Below are positions 1-6,538 of a DNA stretch of 10,376 nt, one piece after another. The DNA is from Phycisphaerales bacterium UBA4658 (lineage in GTDB: Bacteria > Planctomycetota > Phycisphaerae > Phycisphaerales > UBA1924): assembly GCA_002405485.1 (NCBI GenBank), contig DHLW01000010.1, forward strand, positions 1-10,376. The letters are read 5' to 3'. The stretch's first letter is position 1, and the number at the start of each line of letters is the position of its first letter. The notes below the pieces were generated by a model, which did no database searches, was not told the DNA's origin, and worked only from the letters and a program-made list of their open reading frames with translations. The translations under genes were made by a program, and so were the position numbers.

Positions 1-178
1 CATCCCCGGCGAGGGTCACAACCTTCAGGAGCACTCGATCGTGCTCGTTCGCGGCGGCCGCGTTCGCGACCTCCCCGGTGTCCGCTACCACATCGTCCGC
101 GGCACCCTCGACTGCCTCGGCGTCGAGAAGCGCAAGCAGGGTCGCTCCAAGTACGGCGCGAAGCGCAGCAAGAAGTAA
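1..178 (+). CDS. rpsL: 30S ribosomal protein S12, C-terminal part (5' end outside window)
   Basis: Component of the 30S subunit near the decoding centre. The reading frame starts at base 2 and gives 58 residues before TAA at 176-178. Visible S12 hallmarks are the [12 protein letters not shown] stretch, [17 protein letters not shown] (the loop containing the conserved PGVRYH segment) and the basic tail ending [11 protein letters not shown]. The N-terminal half of the protein, including the first streptomycin-resistance loop, lies before the window. rpsG follows on the same strand after a 168-nt spacer, which is the usual str-operon order. Identification is secure because S12 is one of the most conserved bacterial proteins. 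Confidence 0.97.
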   Translation, partial: IPGEGHNLQEHSIVLVRGGRVRDLPGVRYHIVRGTLDCLGVEKRKQGRSKYGAKRSKK

Positions 179-346
179 TCGAACCGGCGCCAGGCATCGG
201 GTACGGCACCGACAAGTGCTCTCTGCCCTCCTCAAGCCCGGCGCCTTTCCCCCAGGCAAGTAATCGTGCGGTCCGCGAGATGCGCACGGTGAACAGTGCG
301 TCGGTGCCTCCCGCATCGACAGATGAGCCCCAAGGAGTTTCCAGCA
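179..346 (+). other. rpsL-rpsG spacer with potential RNA structure (possible S7 leader)
   Basis: This 168-nt spacer has no convincing gene; short open frames in it lack a ribosome binding site and family features. It contains a perfect 9-bp long-range complementarity, GGCACCGAC (205-213) with GTCGGTGCC (300-308), and a local hairpin GCGCAC (282-287) with GTGCGT (296-301, last pair G-U). The two share bases 300-301, so they could be alternatives. The structures end about 24 nt before the rpsG Shine-Dalgarno. In E. coli S7 represses its own synthesis by binding the rpsL-rpsG intercistronic RNA, so a similar role here is plausible, but it is not shown by any recognised S7 motif. Confidence 0.35.
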
Positions 347-841
347 ATGGCCGGTCGCATCACCGCTAGCGAGTCTCAGCTTCGCCCCGATCCCAAGTTC
401 AACGACGTCGTCCTCTCCAAGTTCATCAACTGCGTGATGTCCGACGGCCAGAAGGCCACCGCGCAGCGCGTCGTCTATGACGCTCTGGAGATCATCCAGA
501 AGAAGCTGGAGAAGGAGACCGATCCCAACGCTCCCAAGACCTCGCTCGAGGTCTTCCAGCGGGCCGTTGAGAATGCCAAGCCCGCCGTCGAAGTCCGCTC
601 CAAGCGCGTCGGCGGTGCAAACTACCAGGTCCCGATTCCCGTCAACAAGCGTCGTCAGCAGTCGCTGAGCTTCCGCTGGATCATCCAGGCCTCTCGCGGC
701 GTCAAGGGCCGCCCCATGGCCTCCAAGCTCGCCGACGAGCTCTACATGGCCGCCCGTAACGAGGGCGCCGCGATCCAGACCAAGGATCAGACCCACCGCA
801 TGGCCGAGGCCAACCGCGCCTTCGCCCACTTCGCTCGCTGA
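347..841 (+). CDS. rpsG: 30S ribosomal protein S7
   Basis: Primary 16S rRNA-binding protein that organises the head of the 30S subunit. The frame is open from 296, but the start chosen is ATG 347. AAGGAG (332-337) lies 9 nt upstream, and the protein then begins MAGRITASE, a length of 164 residues, slightly longer than the common 156. S7 features include the [20 protein letters not shown] segment, the [20 protein letters not shown] block that contacts rRNA, and the C-terminal [16 protein letters not shown] helix. It is cotranscribed with rpsL. An intrinsic terminator begins 32 nt after the stop codon, so the operon ends here; fusA and tuf, which follow rpsG in many bacteria, are absent. Confidence 0.97.
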   Translation: MAGRITASESQLRPDPKFNDVVLSKFINCVMSDGQKATAQRVVYDALEIIQKKLEKETDPNAPKTSLEVFQRAVENAKPAVEVRSKRVGGANYQVPIPVNKRRQQSLSFRWIIQASRGVKGRPMASKLADELYMAARNEGAAIQTKDQTHRMAEANRAFAHFAR

Positions 842-872
842 TCCCCGGTCAACACCTGCATCCATGCCAAAG

Positions 873-898
873 CGCCCCGCATCTCGCGGGGCGTTTTT
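873..898 (+). terminator. Intrinsic terminator of the rpsL-rpsG operon
   Basis: Perfect 8-bp GC-rich stem CGCCCCGC (873-880) with GCGGGGCG (886-893), 5-nt loop ATCTC, followed at once by TTTTT (894-898). It lies 32 nt after the rpsG stop codon. This is a textbook Rho-independent terminator for rightward transcription. Confidence 0.92.
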
Positions 899-921
899 CA
901 TGTCCGGCCCTGATGGGTGAC

Positions 922-948
922 AAAAAAAGAGCCCCGCCGAAGCGGGGC
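922..948 (-). terminator. Intrinsic terminator of the dockerin gene, UUCG tetraloop
   Basis: On the minus strand the sequence reads GCCCCGC TTCG GCGGGGC, then one or two bases and a run of seven T (922-928 on the + strand as A). The 7-bp stem is closed by a C(UUCG)G tetraloop, the most stable class of RNA tetraloop. It sits 34 nt downstream of the dockerin gene stop at 982. It faces the rpsG terminator, so the two converging transcription units are separated by back-to-back terminators within about 75 bp. Confidence 0.9.
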
Positions 949-981
949 CTTGAGAAGAGACGCGCGATCAAAACTCGGTCG

Positions 982-1968
982 TTACGGGCAGCCCGCGAAC
1001 CACGCGTTCAGGAACGCGAAGATGTCCTGCACCGTCACACCGCCCACGCCGTCAAAGTCCGACGCGGGATCGCCCGCAAACCAGGCGTTCAGGAAGCCGA
1101 AGATGTCCTGCACCGTCACGCCACCCACCCCGTCGAAGTCTGCCGGGCACGACGGCGTGGCGGCCTCCTGGAACAGCTCCACGTCATCGACCCAGACCGT
1201 TCCCTGAGAGAACGGCGCCGGCGTGCCACCGTCGGGGAAGATGTCAAACCGCAACGCCAGCACGTTCATCCGGGCACGCTCGAAGCTCAGCGGCGGATCG
1301 GCAATGGGCGACGGAAAGTCCGTCTGCTGATTCACCGTCATCTCCACCTGCAGCCACTGCCCGTTGGTGTGAATGCCCGCCTGCGGGCCGCTCGGCGTGT
1401 TCACCGTCACGATCGTGCACCCCGGATACGGCGTAGCCGCCTCCGGGTCGACCGGCAGCGTCTCCTTGAAGTAGAAGTTCCCGAAGTTGTCGTTGCCCGG
1501 ACCCGGGTCATTCAGAAAGTTCACCTTCAGCCCGAACCGAGACTTCACCATCGGGTCATTCGCCGGAATCATGAACCATGCCCGGGCCTTGATCGGGCGT
1601 CCGACCGCCGGATTCGCCGGATCGAAGTTGTAGTTCGGCCAGTTCCGCGGGCTGGTGGTGCTGTTCAGGTCCAGCCGCTCCTCGCTGTGCGCCGCTCCGA
1701 ACTCGCCGCTGGGTCGGCCCTCGCCGCCGGGAAGACGGATCGAGTAGTTTCCCGACCTCGTCTGCGTCGCCGGCAGCAGCCCGTCACCGATCACCCGGTG
1801 CTCGCTGAAGTTGTACAGCCGCCATCCCTGCGGACGCACGAACCCAAACCCCGCCAAGAACGGGTCCGGCGTGTCGAAGTTCCCGTTCACCAGCGCCGGA
1901 ACCTGCCCGCTGGCCGCGCCGGCCAGCACCCCGCAACATACCGCGGCGAGAATCATGTTCTTGTGCAT
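982..1968 (-). CDS. Secreted protein with C-terminal double dockerin-like repeat (GC-type dockerin)
   Basis: 328 residues from ATG 1968, preceded by GAGGAA (1975-1980) with a 6-nt spacer; the frame is open further upstream, but that part has no signal peptide and lies in the promoter region. Residues 1-21 form a Sec signal peptide (charged MHKN, hydrophobic core, ASG before Q22). The middle (about 23-270) begins VNGNFDTPDP and contains SGNYSIRL and WVDDVELF, the style of a galactose-binding or carbohydrate-binding jelly roll; no catalytic motif is seen. Residues 274-328 carry two 27-residue-spaced repeats, DFDGVGGVTVQDIF(G/A)FLNAWFAG, flanked by Cys, matching the dockerin-like domains of planctomycete secreted proteins. 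A cre-like operator lies about 140 bp upstream. Function is unknown; a polysaccharide-binding surface or extracellular role is inferred. Confidence 0.85.
   Translation of the reverse strand: MHKNMILAAVCCGVLAGAASGQVPALVNGNFDTPDPFLAGFGFVRPQGWRLYNFSEHRVIGDGLLPATQTRSGNYSIRLPGGEGRPSGEFGAAHSEERLDLNSTTSPRNWPNYNFDPANPAVGRPIKARAWFMIPANDPMVKSRFGLKVNFLNDPGPGNDNFGNFYFKETLPVDPEAATPYPGCTIVTVNTPSGPQAGIHTNGQWLQVEMTVNQQTDFPSPIADPPLSFERARMNVLALRFDIFPDGGTPAPFSQGTVWVDDVELFQEAATPSCPADFDGVGGVTVQDIFGFLNAWFAGDPASDFDGVGGVTVQDIFAFLNAWFAGCP
992..1140 (-). repeat. Two tandem 81-bp units encoding the dockerin repeats
   Basis: The stretch starting at 992 is repeated 81 bp further on, starting at 1073. The first 68 or so bases of each unit are nearly identical, for example both contain GATGTCCTGCACCGTCAC and a near-identical GCGTTCAGGAA. 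The unit equals 27 codons, the spacing of the two protein repeats. The few differences are mostly silent or conservative, consistent with an internal duplication kept under selection. Confidence 0.85.
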
Positions 1969-2105
1969 GGACTGTTCCTCGAAAAGACCCGCCCTCCCCT
2001 GCCCCTCGCAACCACGAGCGCTCGCGCTGCCGTCAACCGTGACGCTCACGCTCTCACGGTCACTCATCCGCTCACCCACCCAAAACCGACTCACTCTGCA
2101 CGACT

Positions 2106-2119
2106 CGTAACCGCTTACA
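2106..2119 (-). promoter_or_regulatory. cre-like LacI-family operator upstream of the dockerin gene
   Basis: The minus strand reads TGTAAGCGGTTACG, an inverted repeat (GTAA-GCGG-TTAC) that matches the CcpA/LacI-family cre pattern TGNAANCGNTNNCA at every fixed position except the last. It overlaps the 3' base of a candidate -10 box CAGAAT (2119-2124), which has a weak TTGCAG -35 (2142-2147) 17 nt away. A weaker related site, minus-strand GGAAAGCGTTAGAA, lies around 2154-2166. Two other copies of the same operator occur in the window upstream of other units. The cognate regulator is not in the window. Confidence 0.62.
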
Positions 2120-2147
2120 TTCTGACTCAACTCTGCCACCCCTGCAA
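2119..2147 (-). promoter_or_regulatory. Candidate promoter of the dockerin gene (weak)
   Basis: Minus strand TTGCAG (2142-2147), 17-nt spacer, CAGAAT (2119-2124). The -35 matches the sigma70 consensus in 3 of 6 positions and the -10 in 4 of 6. It is proposed mainly because the operator begins right at the -10, as at the other two operator sites. The implied 5' leader is about 145 nt. No intrinsic terminator separates the upstream permease gene from it, so read-through from the operon is also possible. Confidence 0.35.
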
Positions 2148-2212
2148 CCTCCTTCTAACGCTTTCCACCACGGATTCGTCAATCCACAGCGACCCGGGGG
2201 AACCACCAGTCG

Positions 2213-3082
2213 CTACTTCAGCCCCTCGGTGGAGACACCTCGGACGAACGTCCGCTGCGTGAGCATGAACAGCAGCACCAGCGGCGAGATCATGAGCGTG
2301 CTCGCCGCCATGAGCAGGTTCCAGGGGGTGTTGCCGGCTTGGGACTGGTACAACTGCAGCCCGAGCGCGAGCGTGTACTGATCCTGATCCGTCAGGTAGA
2401 TCAGCGGGCCGACGAAGTCGTTCCACACATAGATGAAATGGAACAGCGCCACCACCGCGAGCGCGGGCTTGCTCAATGGCAGGATGATCCGCCAGAAGAT
2501 CTTCCAGTGTGAGCAGCCGTCGATGATCGCGGCCTCGTCCAGCTCCCGCGGGATCGTCATGAAGAACTGCCTGAGCAGGAAGATGTTGAACGCCCCGCCG
2601 AACCACGCCGGAGCCCACAGCGGCGTGAGCGTCCCGATCCAGCCGAGCTCCCGGAAGATCAGGTACAGCGGCACCATGAGCACCGGAAACGGGATCATCA
2701 TGGTCGCCAGAATGAGAAAGAACACCACCCCGCGCCCGCGCCAGCGAATCCGGCTCAGCCCGTAGGCCACGACCGCGCTGGAGAGCGTCATCCCCACAAC
2801 GCCCAGGGCCGCGACGATGAGCGTGTTCCGCAGATACAGGGGGAAACGGATCGTTCGATCGTTCCAGACCGTCGAGTAGTTCTCCCGGGCATGCTCCACG
2901 ACCGAACTCGGCGGATCAGGAAGCAGGCGGATGCTCTGGCTCGCCGCCTGCGACTCGGGCATCACGCTTGTCGCCAGCATCCACACCAGCGGCGCCAGAA
3001 ACAGCACGCTCACGACGACGAGCGCGGCGTGCACAAGCATGCCGCGCATCCGGCCCGATGTTGGAGTGCGTGGAGCGTTCAT
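2213..3082 (-). CDS. Carbohydrate ABC transporter permease, MalG-like (CUT1 family)
   Basis: 289-residue inner-membrane permease, one half of the translocation channel of a sugar importer. The start is ATG 3082, whose ATGA overlaps the stop of the preceding permease by 4 nt; the frame upstream of it is out-of-frame shadow of that gene. The EAA loop that docks the ATPase is ELDEAAIIDGCSHWKIFWRI (residues 180-199), followed by LPLSKPAL. About six membrane segments are visible: residues 18-40, 87-108, 119-142, 155-170, 207-229 and 258-274. The C-terminal TQRTFVRGVSTEGLK matches the usual MalG/LacG-type ending RxxxxGlxxGAvKG in style. Last gene of the six-gene operon; no clear intrinsic terminator follows it. 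Confidence 0.93.
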   Translation of the reverse strand: MNAPRTPTSGRMRGMLVHAALVVVSVLFLAPLVWMLATSVMPESQAASQSIRLLPDPPSSVVEHARENYSTVWNDRTIRFPLYLRNTLIVAALGVVGMTLSSAVVAYGLSRIRWRGRGVVFFLILATMMIPFPVLMVPLYLIFRELGWIGTLTPLWAPAWFGGAFNIFLLRQFFMTIPRELDEAAIIDGCSHWKIFWRIILPLSKPALAVVALFHFIYVWNDFVGPLIYLTDQDQYTLALGLQLYQSQAGNTPWNLLMAASTLMISPLVLLFMLTQRTFVRGVSTEGLK

Positions 3083-3984
3083 GTCCGTGTGTAGTGCACC
3101 AGCTTTCGGCTCGCGAGCATCATCAACCCGGTGAGCGCCAGCACCACGAGCAACTGGATCCACGCCATCGCGCACGCGTACCCCATTCGCCCGTACACGA
3201 ACCCGCTCTCGTACAGGTACATCGTGTAATAGTGCCCCGCCGGGTTGGTCCCCCAGGGTCTGCGGAACATGACGTAGGGCACGGCGAACACCTGCACCGC
3301 CGAGATCGTCAGCGCGATCACGTTGAACAGGATCGCCGGCGAGATCATCGGGAGCGTCACGTGAACGAACCGCCGCACCGGCCCCATCCCGTCGAGCTCC
3401 GCCGCCTCGTAGAGCTGCCGGGGCACATCCTGCATCGCCGCCACGTAGATCACCACGCTCTGCCCAACGCCCCACAGCGTCATGAGCACCATCGCGGGAA
3501 GCACCCAGGATTCGTCGGCGATCCACGCCGGGGGCGAGAGTCCAACCGGCCTCAGCAGCGGCGCAAGGACCTTGTTCACCAGCCCATACTCGCCGTTGAA
3601 CAGCCAGAACCAGACCATCGCCGACGCGATGAGCGGCACCAGCGTCGGAATGAACACCGCCGCCTGGTACACCTTCGCGAATCGCACGCGGCTGTTCAAC
3701 AGCCCCGCCAGCACGAGCGCGACCAGCGTGAAGACCGGGATCGACACCCCCGCGAAGAGCGCGGTGTTCTTCACCACCCGCCAGAATGTCGGATCCCCCA
3801 TGAGATCGCGATAGTTCTTCAGCCCCACGAACATCGGCGGCTCGAGCAGCGGATAGTCCGTGAGCGAGTAGTATGCGCTCAGGCCCATCGGCAGAAACAC
3901 GAACACCGCCGAGCCGATCAGCCACGGCCCGGCCCATGCCAGCCCGGTGAGCTCGTCGCGGATGCTGCGCCCCATGCCGCTCAT
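3079..3984 (-). CDS. Carbohydrate ABC transporter permease, MalF/UgpA-like (CUT1 family)
   Basis: 301-residue inner-membrane permease, partner of the downstream MalG-like subunit. The start chosen is ATG 3984, in a 4-nt ATGA overlap with the stop of the binding-protein gene; another ATG lies three codons later. The EAA loop is YEAAELDGMGPVRRFVHVTL (residues 192-211), followed by PMISP, and RFAKVYQAAVFIPTLVP at 101-117 is typical of the family. Membrane segments are visible at about residues 19-40, 78-97, 108-128, 162-182, 215-238 and 268-291. The length fits a short MalF/LacF-type protein without a large periplasmic P2 domain. Translational coupling with its neighbours on both sides suggests equal subunit dosage. 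Confidence 0.93.
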   Translation of the reverse strand: MSGMGRSIRDELTGLAWAGPWLIGSAVFVFLPMGLSAYYSLTDYPLLEPPMFVGLKNYRDLMGDPTFWRVVKNTALFAGVSIPVFTLVALVLAGLLNSRVRFAKVYQAAVFIPTLVPLIASAMVWFWLFNGEYGLVNKVLAPLLRPVGLSPPAWIADESWVLPAMVLMTLWGVGQSVVIYVAAMQDVPRQLYEAAELDGMGPVRRFVHVTLPMISPAILFNVIALTISAVQVFAVPYVMFRRPWGTNPAGHYYTMYLYESGFVYGRMGYACAMAWIQLLVVLALTGLMMLASRKLVHYTRT

Positions 3985-5366
3985 CCCGCCTGCCCCCCCA
4001 TCGCTCCGCCCAGTCCGTACCGCCTCTTTCGCGTCGTCTCGGCGTCGTCGATCATGCGCTGCGCACGCCGCTGCAGATCCGCGCACGCCCGCGCCGGCTC
4101 CTCGGATCCCGATGCGATCCGCAGCACCATGCCGTCGAACTCGTCCTTCAACCTCTGCCACACGGGCGTCGGCGGGGCGATGAACGCCCGCTCGCTCGCC
4201 AGGATCGCCTTGTGCACCCCGATCCCCCGATTCGGATGCGCACGCTCAAACTCCGCGCTGGTCTCCAGCAGCGGCGAGGGCTTGCAATGCGCCAGCGCCA
4301 GCCGCTCGGTCATGTCCTGCCGCTGCGTGAAGGCGATGAACTCCATCGCCGCCTCAGGATGCTGAGCGCCTCGCGGAATCACCAGCACGTCCGTGTCGAT
4401 CAGCCCCACCGGACCCGCACCAGCACCAGGGCCATCCGATGACGGAAACGGCGCCACCCCGTAGTCCAGGTCGGGCCGAAACGCATTCACCAGATTCGCC
4501 ATCCACGGACCCTGCACGATCATCGCCACCTTGCCCGTCAGGAACGGGTTCTCCGGCGTGAAGTAGTTCCCGAAGCCCTCGGCGAGCGTGTCGATCGCCC
4601 TTACCCCCAGGGTCTGATTCGACCGGGCGATCCACTCCATCGCGCGCACGTTCTCCGGCGAGTCGATGAGCGCGACGCCCTTCTGCGGGTCATAGATCCG
4701 TCCGCCGAAGTGCCACGCCCAGATCCACGACCACCACCCCGGCTCGCGATGCAGAAACCCGACGCGCTCCAGGTCGCCCGACGCTCCGCGCACTGTCAAC
4801 CTGCGCGAGCACTCGTCGAACTCCTCGATCGTCCTTGGAGGGCGATCCGGATCCAGACCCGCGGCCCGGAACAGCGCGCGGTTGTAGTACAGCGCGACCG
4901 ACCCCGACGTGTTCACCACCGACCACTGCCGCCCCCGATGCAGCATGATCTGCCGAACGCCCGGCGCGTACCGGTCCAGCGTCACGCCGAACCGCGGCGC
5001 CAGGTCATCCAGAGCAAGCACGGCGTTCGCCTCGGCATACGGCGAAACGTTGAACGCGTACAGCCCGATGATGTCCGGCGGCCGACCCCCGGCGATCGCG
5101 ACGATCGACTTCTGCCCGATGTCGCTCACCACGAGATAGCGCACGCGGATGCGATCCTGCGAGGCGTTGAACGCCCGCACGACCTGCTCCATCGCGTCAC
5201 CCTCGTGCCGCGTCCACTTCTCCCAGTAGTCCAGCACGATGCGGCCGTCACGAACCTCGCGCTCGCCGCGCGGTCCAAAGACCGCAAACCCGGCGGCCCC
5301 CACCCCGAGCACGCCCAGTGCGGCGCGTCGGGTGATGCTCCACGCGGATGAACTGGAGGGTTGCAC
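3981..5366 (-). CDS. Sugar-binding protein of ABC importer (extracellular solute-binding protein family 1)
   Basis: 461 residues, starting at GTG 5366 (an in-frame TAG 15 nt upstream rules out a longer form). No Shine-Dalgarno is visible, so translation is probably coupled to the gene ending 12 nt before. The N-terminus WSITRRAALGVLGVGAAGFA has a twin-Arg followed by a hydrophobic stretch, suggesting Tat export or an uncleaved anchor; there is no lipobox Cys. The mature part has the family 1 signatures LDYWEKWTRHEGDAMEQVV and an early FNASQDRIRVRY segment, then GRPPDIIGLYAF, and later NPFLTGKVAMIVQGPW, which is the typical hinge and second-lobe region. Trp-rich GWWSWIWAWHFGG (about residues 210-222) could stack on sugar rings. 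The ligand is unknown. Confidence 0.92.
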   Translation of the reverse strand: MQPSSSSAWSITRRAALGVLGVGAAGFAVFGPRGEREVRDGRIVLDYWEKWTRHEGDAMEQVVRAFNASQDRIRVRYLVVSDIGQKSIVAIAGGRPPDIIGLYAFNVSPYAEANAVLALDDLAPRFGVTLDRYAPGVRQIMLHRGRQWSVVNTSGSVALYYNRALFRAAGLDPDRPPRTIEEFDECSRRLTVRGASGDLERVGFLHREPGWWSWIWAWHFGGRIYDPQKGVALIDSPENVRAMEWIARSNQTLGVRAIDTLAEGFGNYFTPENPFLTGKVAMIVQGPWMANLVNAFRPDLDYGVAPFPSSDGPGAGAGPVGLIDTDVLVIPRGAQHPEAAMEFIAFTQRQDMTERLALAHCKPSPLLETSAEFERAHPNRGIGVHKAILASERAFIAPPTPVWQRLKDEFDGMVLRIASGSEEPARACADLQRRAQRMIDDAETTRKRRYGLGGAMGGQAG

Positions 5367-5378
5367 AGAAGCAGCGTA

Positions 5379-5753
5379 CTACGGCTTGCCTGCGTTGGAC
5401 GTGCTTGGCGGCTTCTCGACCGTCGAACGCTCAGCGTTCACGCGCTCGACGGTCTCCTTCCATGCGTCCACGGGAAAACCGGTGAACTTCCCCGTCTTTG
5501 GGTTCAACAGTCCCTGGTTGGGATCAACCGGATACGAGCGCAGGTACAGCTCTTTTTCCATGACTCCCCGAGCCACCGTCCAAGTCTCGCCGGACTCCGC
5601 GCACCGGATCGTGACCATCTCGGTGAGTTGCTGCGATTCGGAGCTCGCCGTAAACCGCATGTAGAGCGCCGCCGCGGCCGCAAGCATCAGCACCGCGGCG
5701 ACCGCCCATCCCGCCATCGGGTTGTCCTGCATGAACTTCCTGAGGCCGCCCAT
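5379..5753 (-). CDS. Small single-pass membrane protein of unknown function
   Basis: 124 residues from ATG 5753, with AAGGGAG just upstream (GGGAG 5758-5762, 4-nt spacer). I do not recognise the family. Residues 1-12 are polar and basic, residues 13-32 form one membrane segment (WAVAAVLMLAAAAALY), and the rest is soluble. The soluble part has VTIRCAESGETWTVARG and NPKTGKFTGFPVDAW, followed by a Lys/Glu-rich end and a Pro/Ser/Thr tail. Only one Cys is present, so it is not a zinc ribbon. By the positive-inside rule the soluble domain should be outside the cytoplasm. It lies 17 nt after the pseudopilin gene and 12 nt before the binding-protein gene, so it is probably made with both and may link them. 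Confidence 0.8.
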   Translation of the reverse strand: MGGLRKFMQDNPMAGWAVAAVLMLAAAAALYMRFTASSESQQLTEMVTIRCAESGETWTVARGVMEKELYLRSYPVDPNQGLLNPKTGKFTGFPVDAWKETVERVNAERSTVEKPPSTSNAGKP

Positions 5754-5770
5754 GTGACTCCCTTCGTCGC

Positions 5771-6535
5771 TTAGCGAAGACCCAGACCCCAGCTGTAGTA
5801 CGGGCCGCGACCGCCGTACTTGTCCCGGCCCGAGAGCGCCACCGCCCAGCGGAACTGCCGAACCGATTGGTCGCCAAACAGCATGTAGATCTCGTTCAGG
5901 CGGGCTTGCTGCTGACCGGGAATGTTGGCCCGGTTTGAGTTGGTCTTGGCCGAGTGCCGGGGAATCTCGTCATAGGCGTCTGCGACCCAGACGAACGTGT
6001 CCGGGTACTTGACCGTCGAATACCGCTTGCCGGTCACTTCGGGCGAGTCGTTGAACCAGTACTCGGTGAATACCTTCGGGTTCGGATCCGAAGAGTTGAT
6101 GATGCTGATGGCCGAGATGTTCTCCTGGTCCGGGTCCGGATCGATGAACACTCGATTGCCCTGAACCTGCAGATAGATCCGTGCGGCCGGATCGGTCACG
6201 GACAGGCCCCCTGCCGCACGCGGGCACTTGTACACCTTGCTCCGTCCGTCCCCGCTGTACTCCGCCAGGGCACGCGGCGCGATCCAGTGATCGAGCACTC
6301 CCCCCCCGCGCACGCGGAGGTTCATCCAGTACGGCTCCTTCTGGTCATCCAGATACATCTGTATGCCCAGCCCGATCTGCCGAAGGTTGCTCTTGCAGAT
6401 CACATCCCGGGCCGCGTCCCGAGCGCTCGCCAGCGACGGGAGCAGGATCGAGATGAGCAGCGCGATGATTGCAATCACCACCAGCAGCTCGATGAGCGTG
6501 AAACCCCGACGCACGACTTGTCTGTTCGCCCGCAT
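5771..6535 (-). CDS. Pseudopilin-like protein with prepilin cleavage/methylation domain
   Basis: 254 residues from ATG 6535. The Shine-Dalgarno GAGGAC (6542-6547) lies inside the end of the GH94 gene, whose stop is only 3 nt upstream, so the two are tightly coupled. The N-terminus [11 protein letters not shown] is a basic leader, cleaved by prepilin peptidase after G11; the mature protein starts [20 protein letters not shown] with the key Glu at mature position 5. Next come [28 protein letters not shown], the style of planctomycete DUF1559-like pseudopilins, and a globular part with [18 protein letters not shown] and a C-terminal [12 protein letters not shown], typical of that group. No secretion ATPase or secretin is nearby. 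Expected location is the membrane or a short periplasmic pseudopilus; the role beside a sugar importer is unknown. Confidence 0.92.
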   Translation of the reverse strand: MRANRQVVRRGFTLIELLVVIAIIALLISILLPSLASARDAARDVICKSNLRQIGLGIQMYLDDQKEPYWMNLRVRGGGVLDHWIAPRALAEYSGDGRSKVYKCPRAAGGLSVTDPAARIYLQVQGNRVFIDPDPDQENISAISIINSSDPNPKVFTEYWFNDSPEVTGKRYSTVKYPDTFVWVADAYDEIPRHSAKTNSNRANIPGQQQARLNEIYMLFGDQSVRQFRWAVALSGRDKYGGRGPYYSWGLGLR

Positions 6536-6538
6536 GGT

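Noticed and set aside
78..263. 61-codon Ser/Ala-rich open frame spanning the end of rpsL
   Set aside because: Mostly an off-frame reading of rpsL, with no ribosome site and low-complexity translation.
296..346. Upstream in-frame start for rpsG adding 17 residues
   Set aside because: There is no Shine-Dalgarno before 296, whereas AAGGAG lies 9 nt before ATG 347, and the extension is not S7-like.
2188..2214. Inverted repeat AGCGAC / GTCGCT at the end of the second permease gene as an operon terminator
   Set aside because: It has only six pairs, a 15-nt loop and no T-run, and it overlaps the stop codon; too weak to call.
913..2262. 449-codon + strand open frame opposite the dockerin gene
   Set aside because: It runs through the minus-strand terminator and the promoter region, is dominated by Arg/His/Val without motifs, and lies opposite a gene with a signal peptide and dockerin repeats.
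3083..3937. N-terminal extension of the second permease to a 574-residue protein
   Set aside because: The extra 285 residues are an off-frame reading of the MalF-like gene; the ATGA overlap at 3079-3082 gives a normal MalG-like length.
2968..4365. 465-codon + strand open frame opposite the permeases
   Set aside because: Low-complexity His/Arg-rich translation with no recognisable domain; shadow of the ABC transporter genes.
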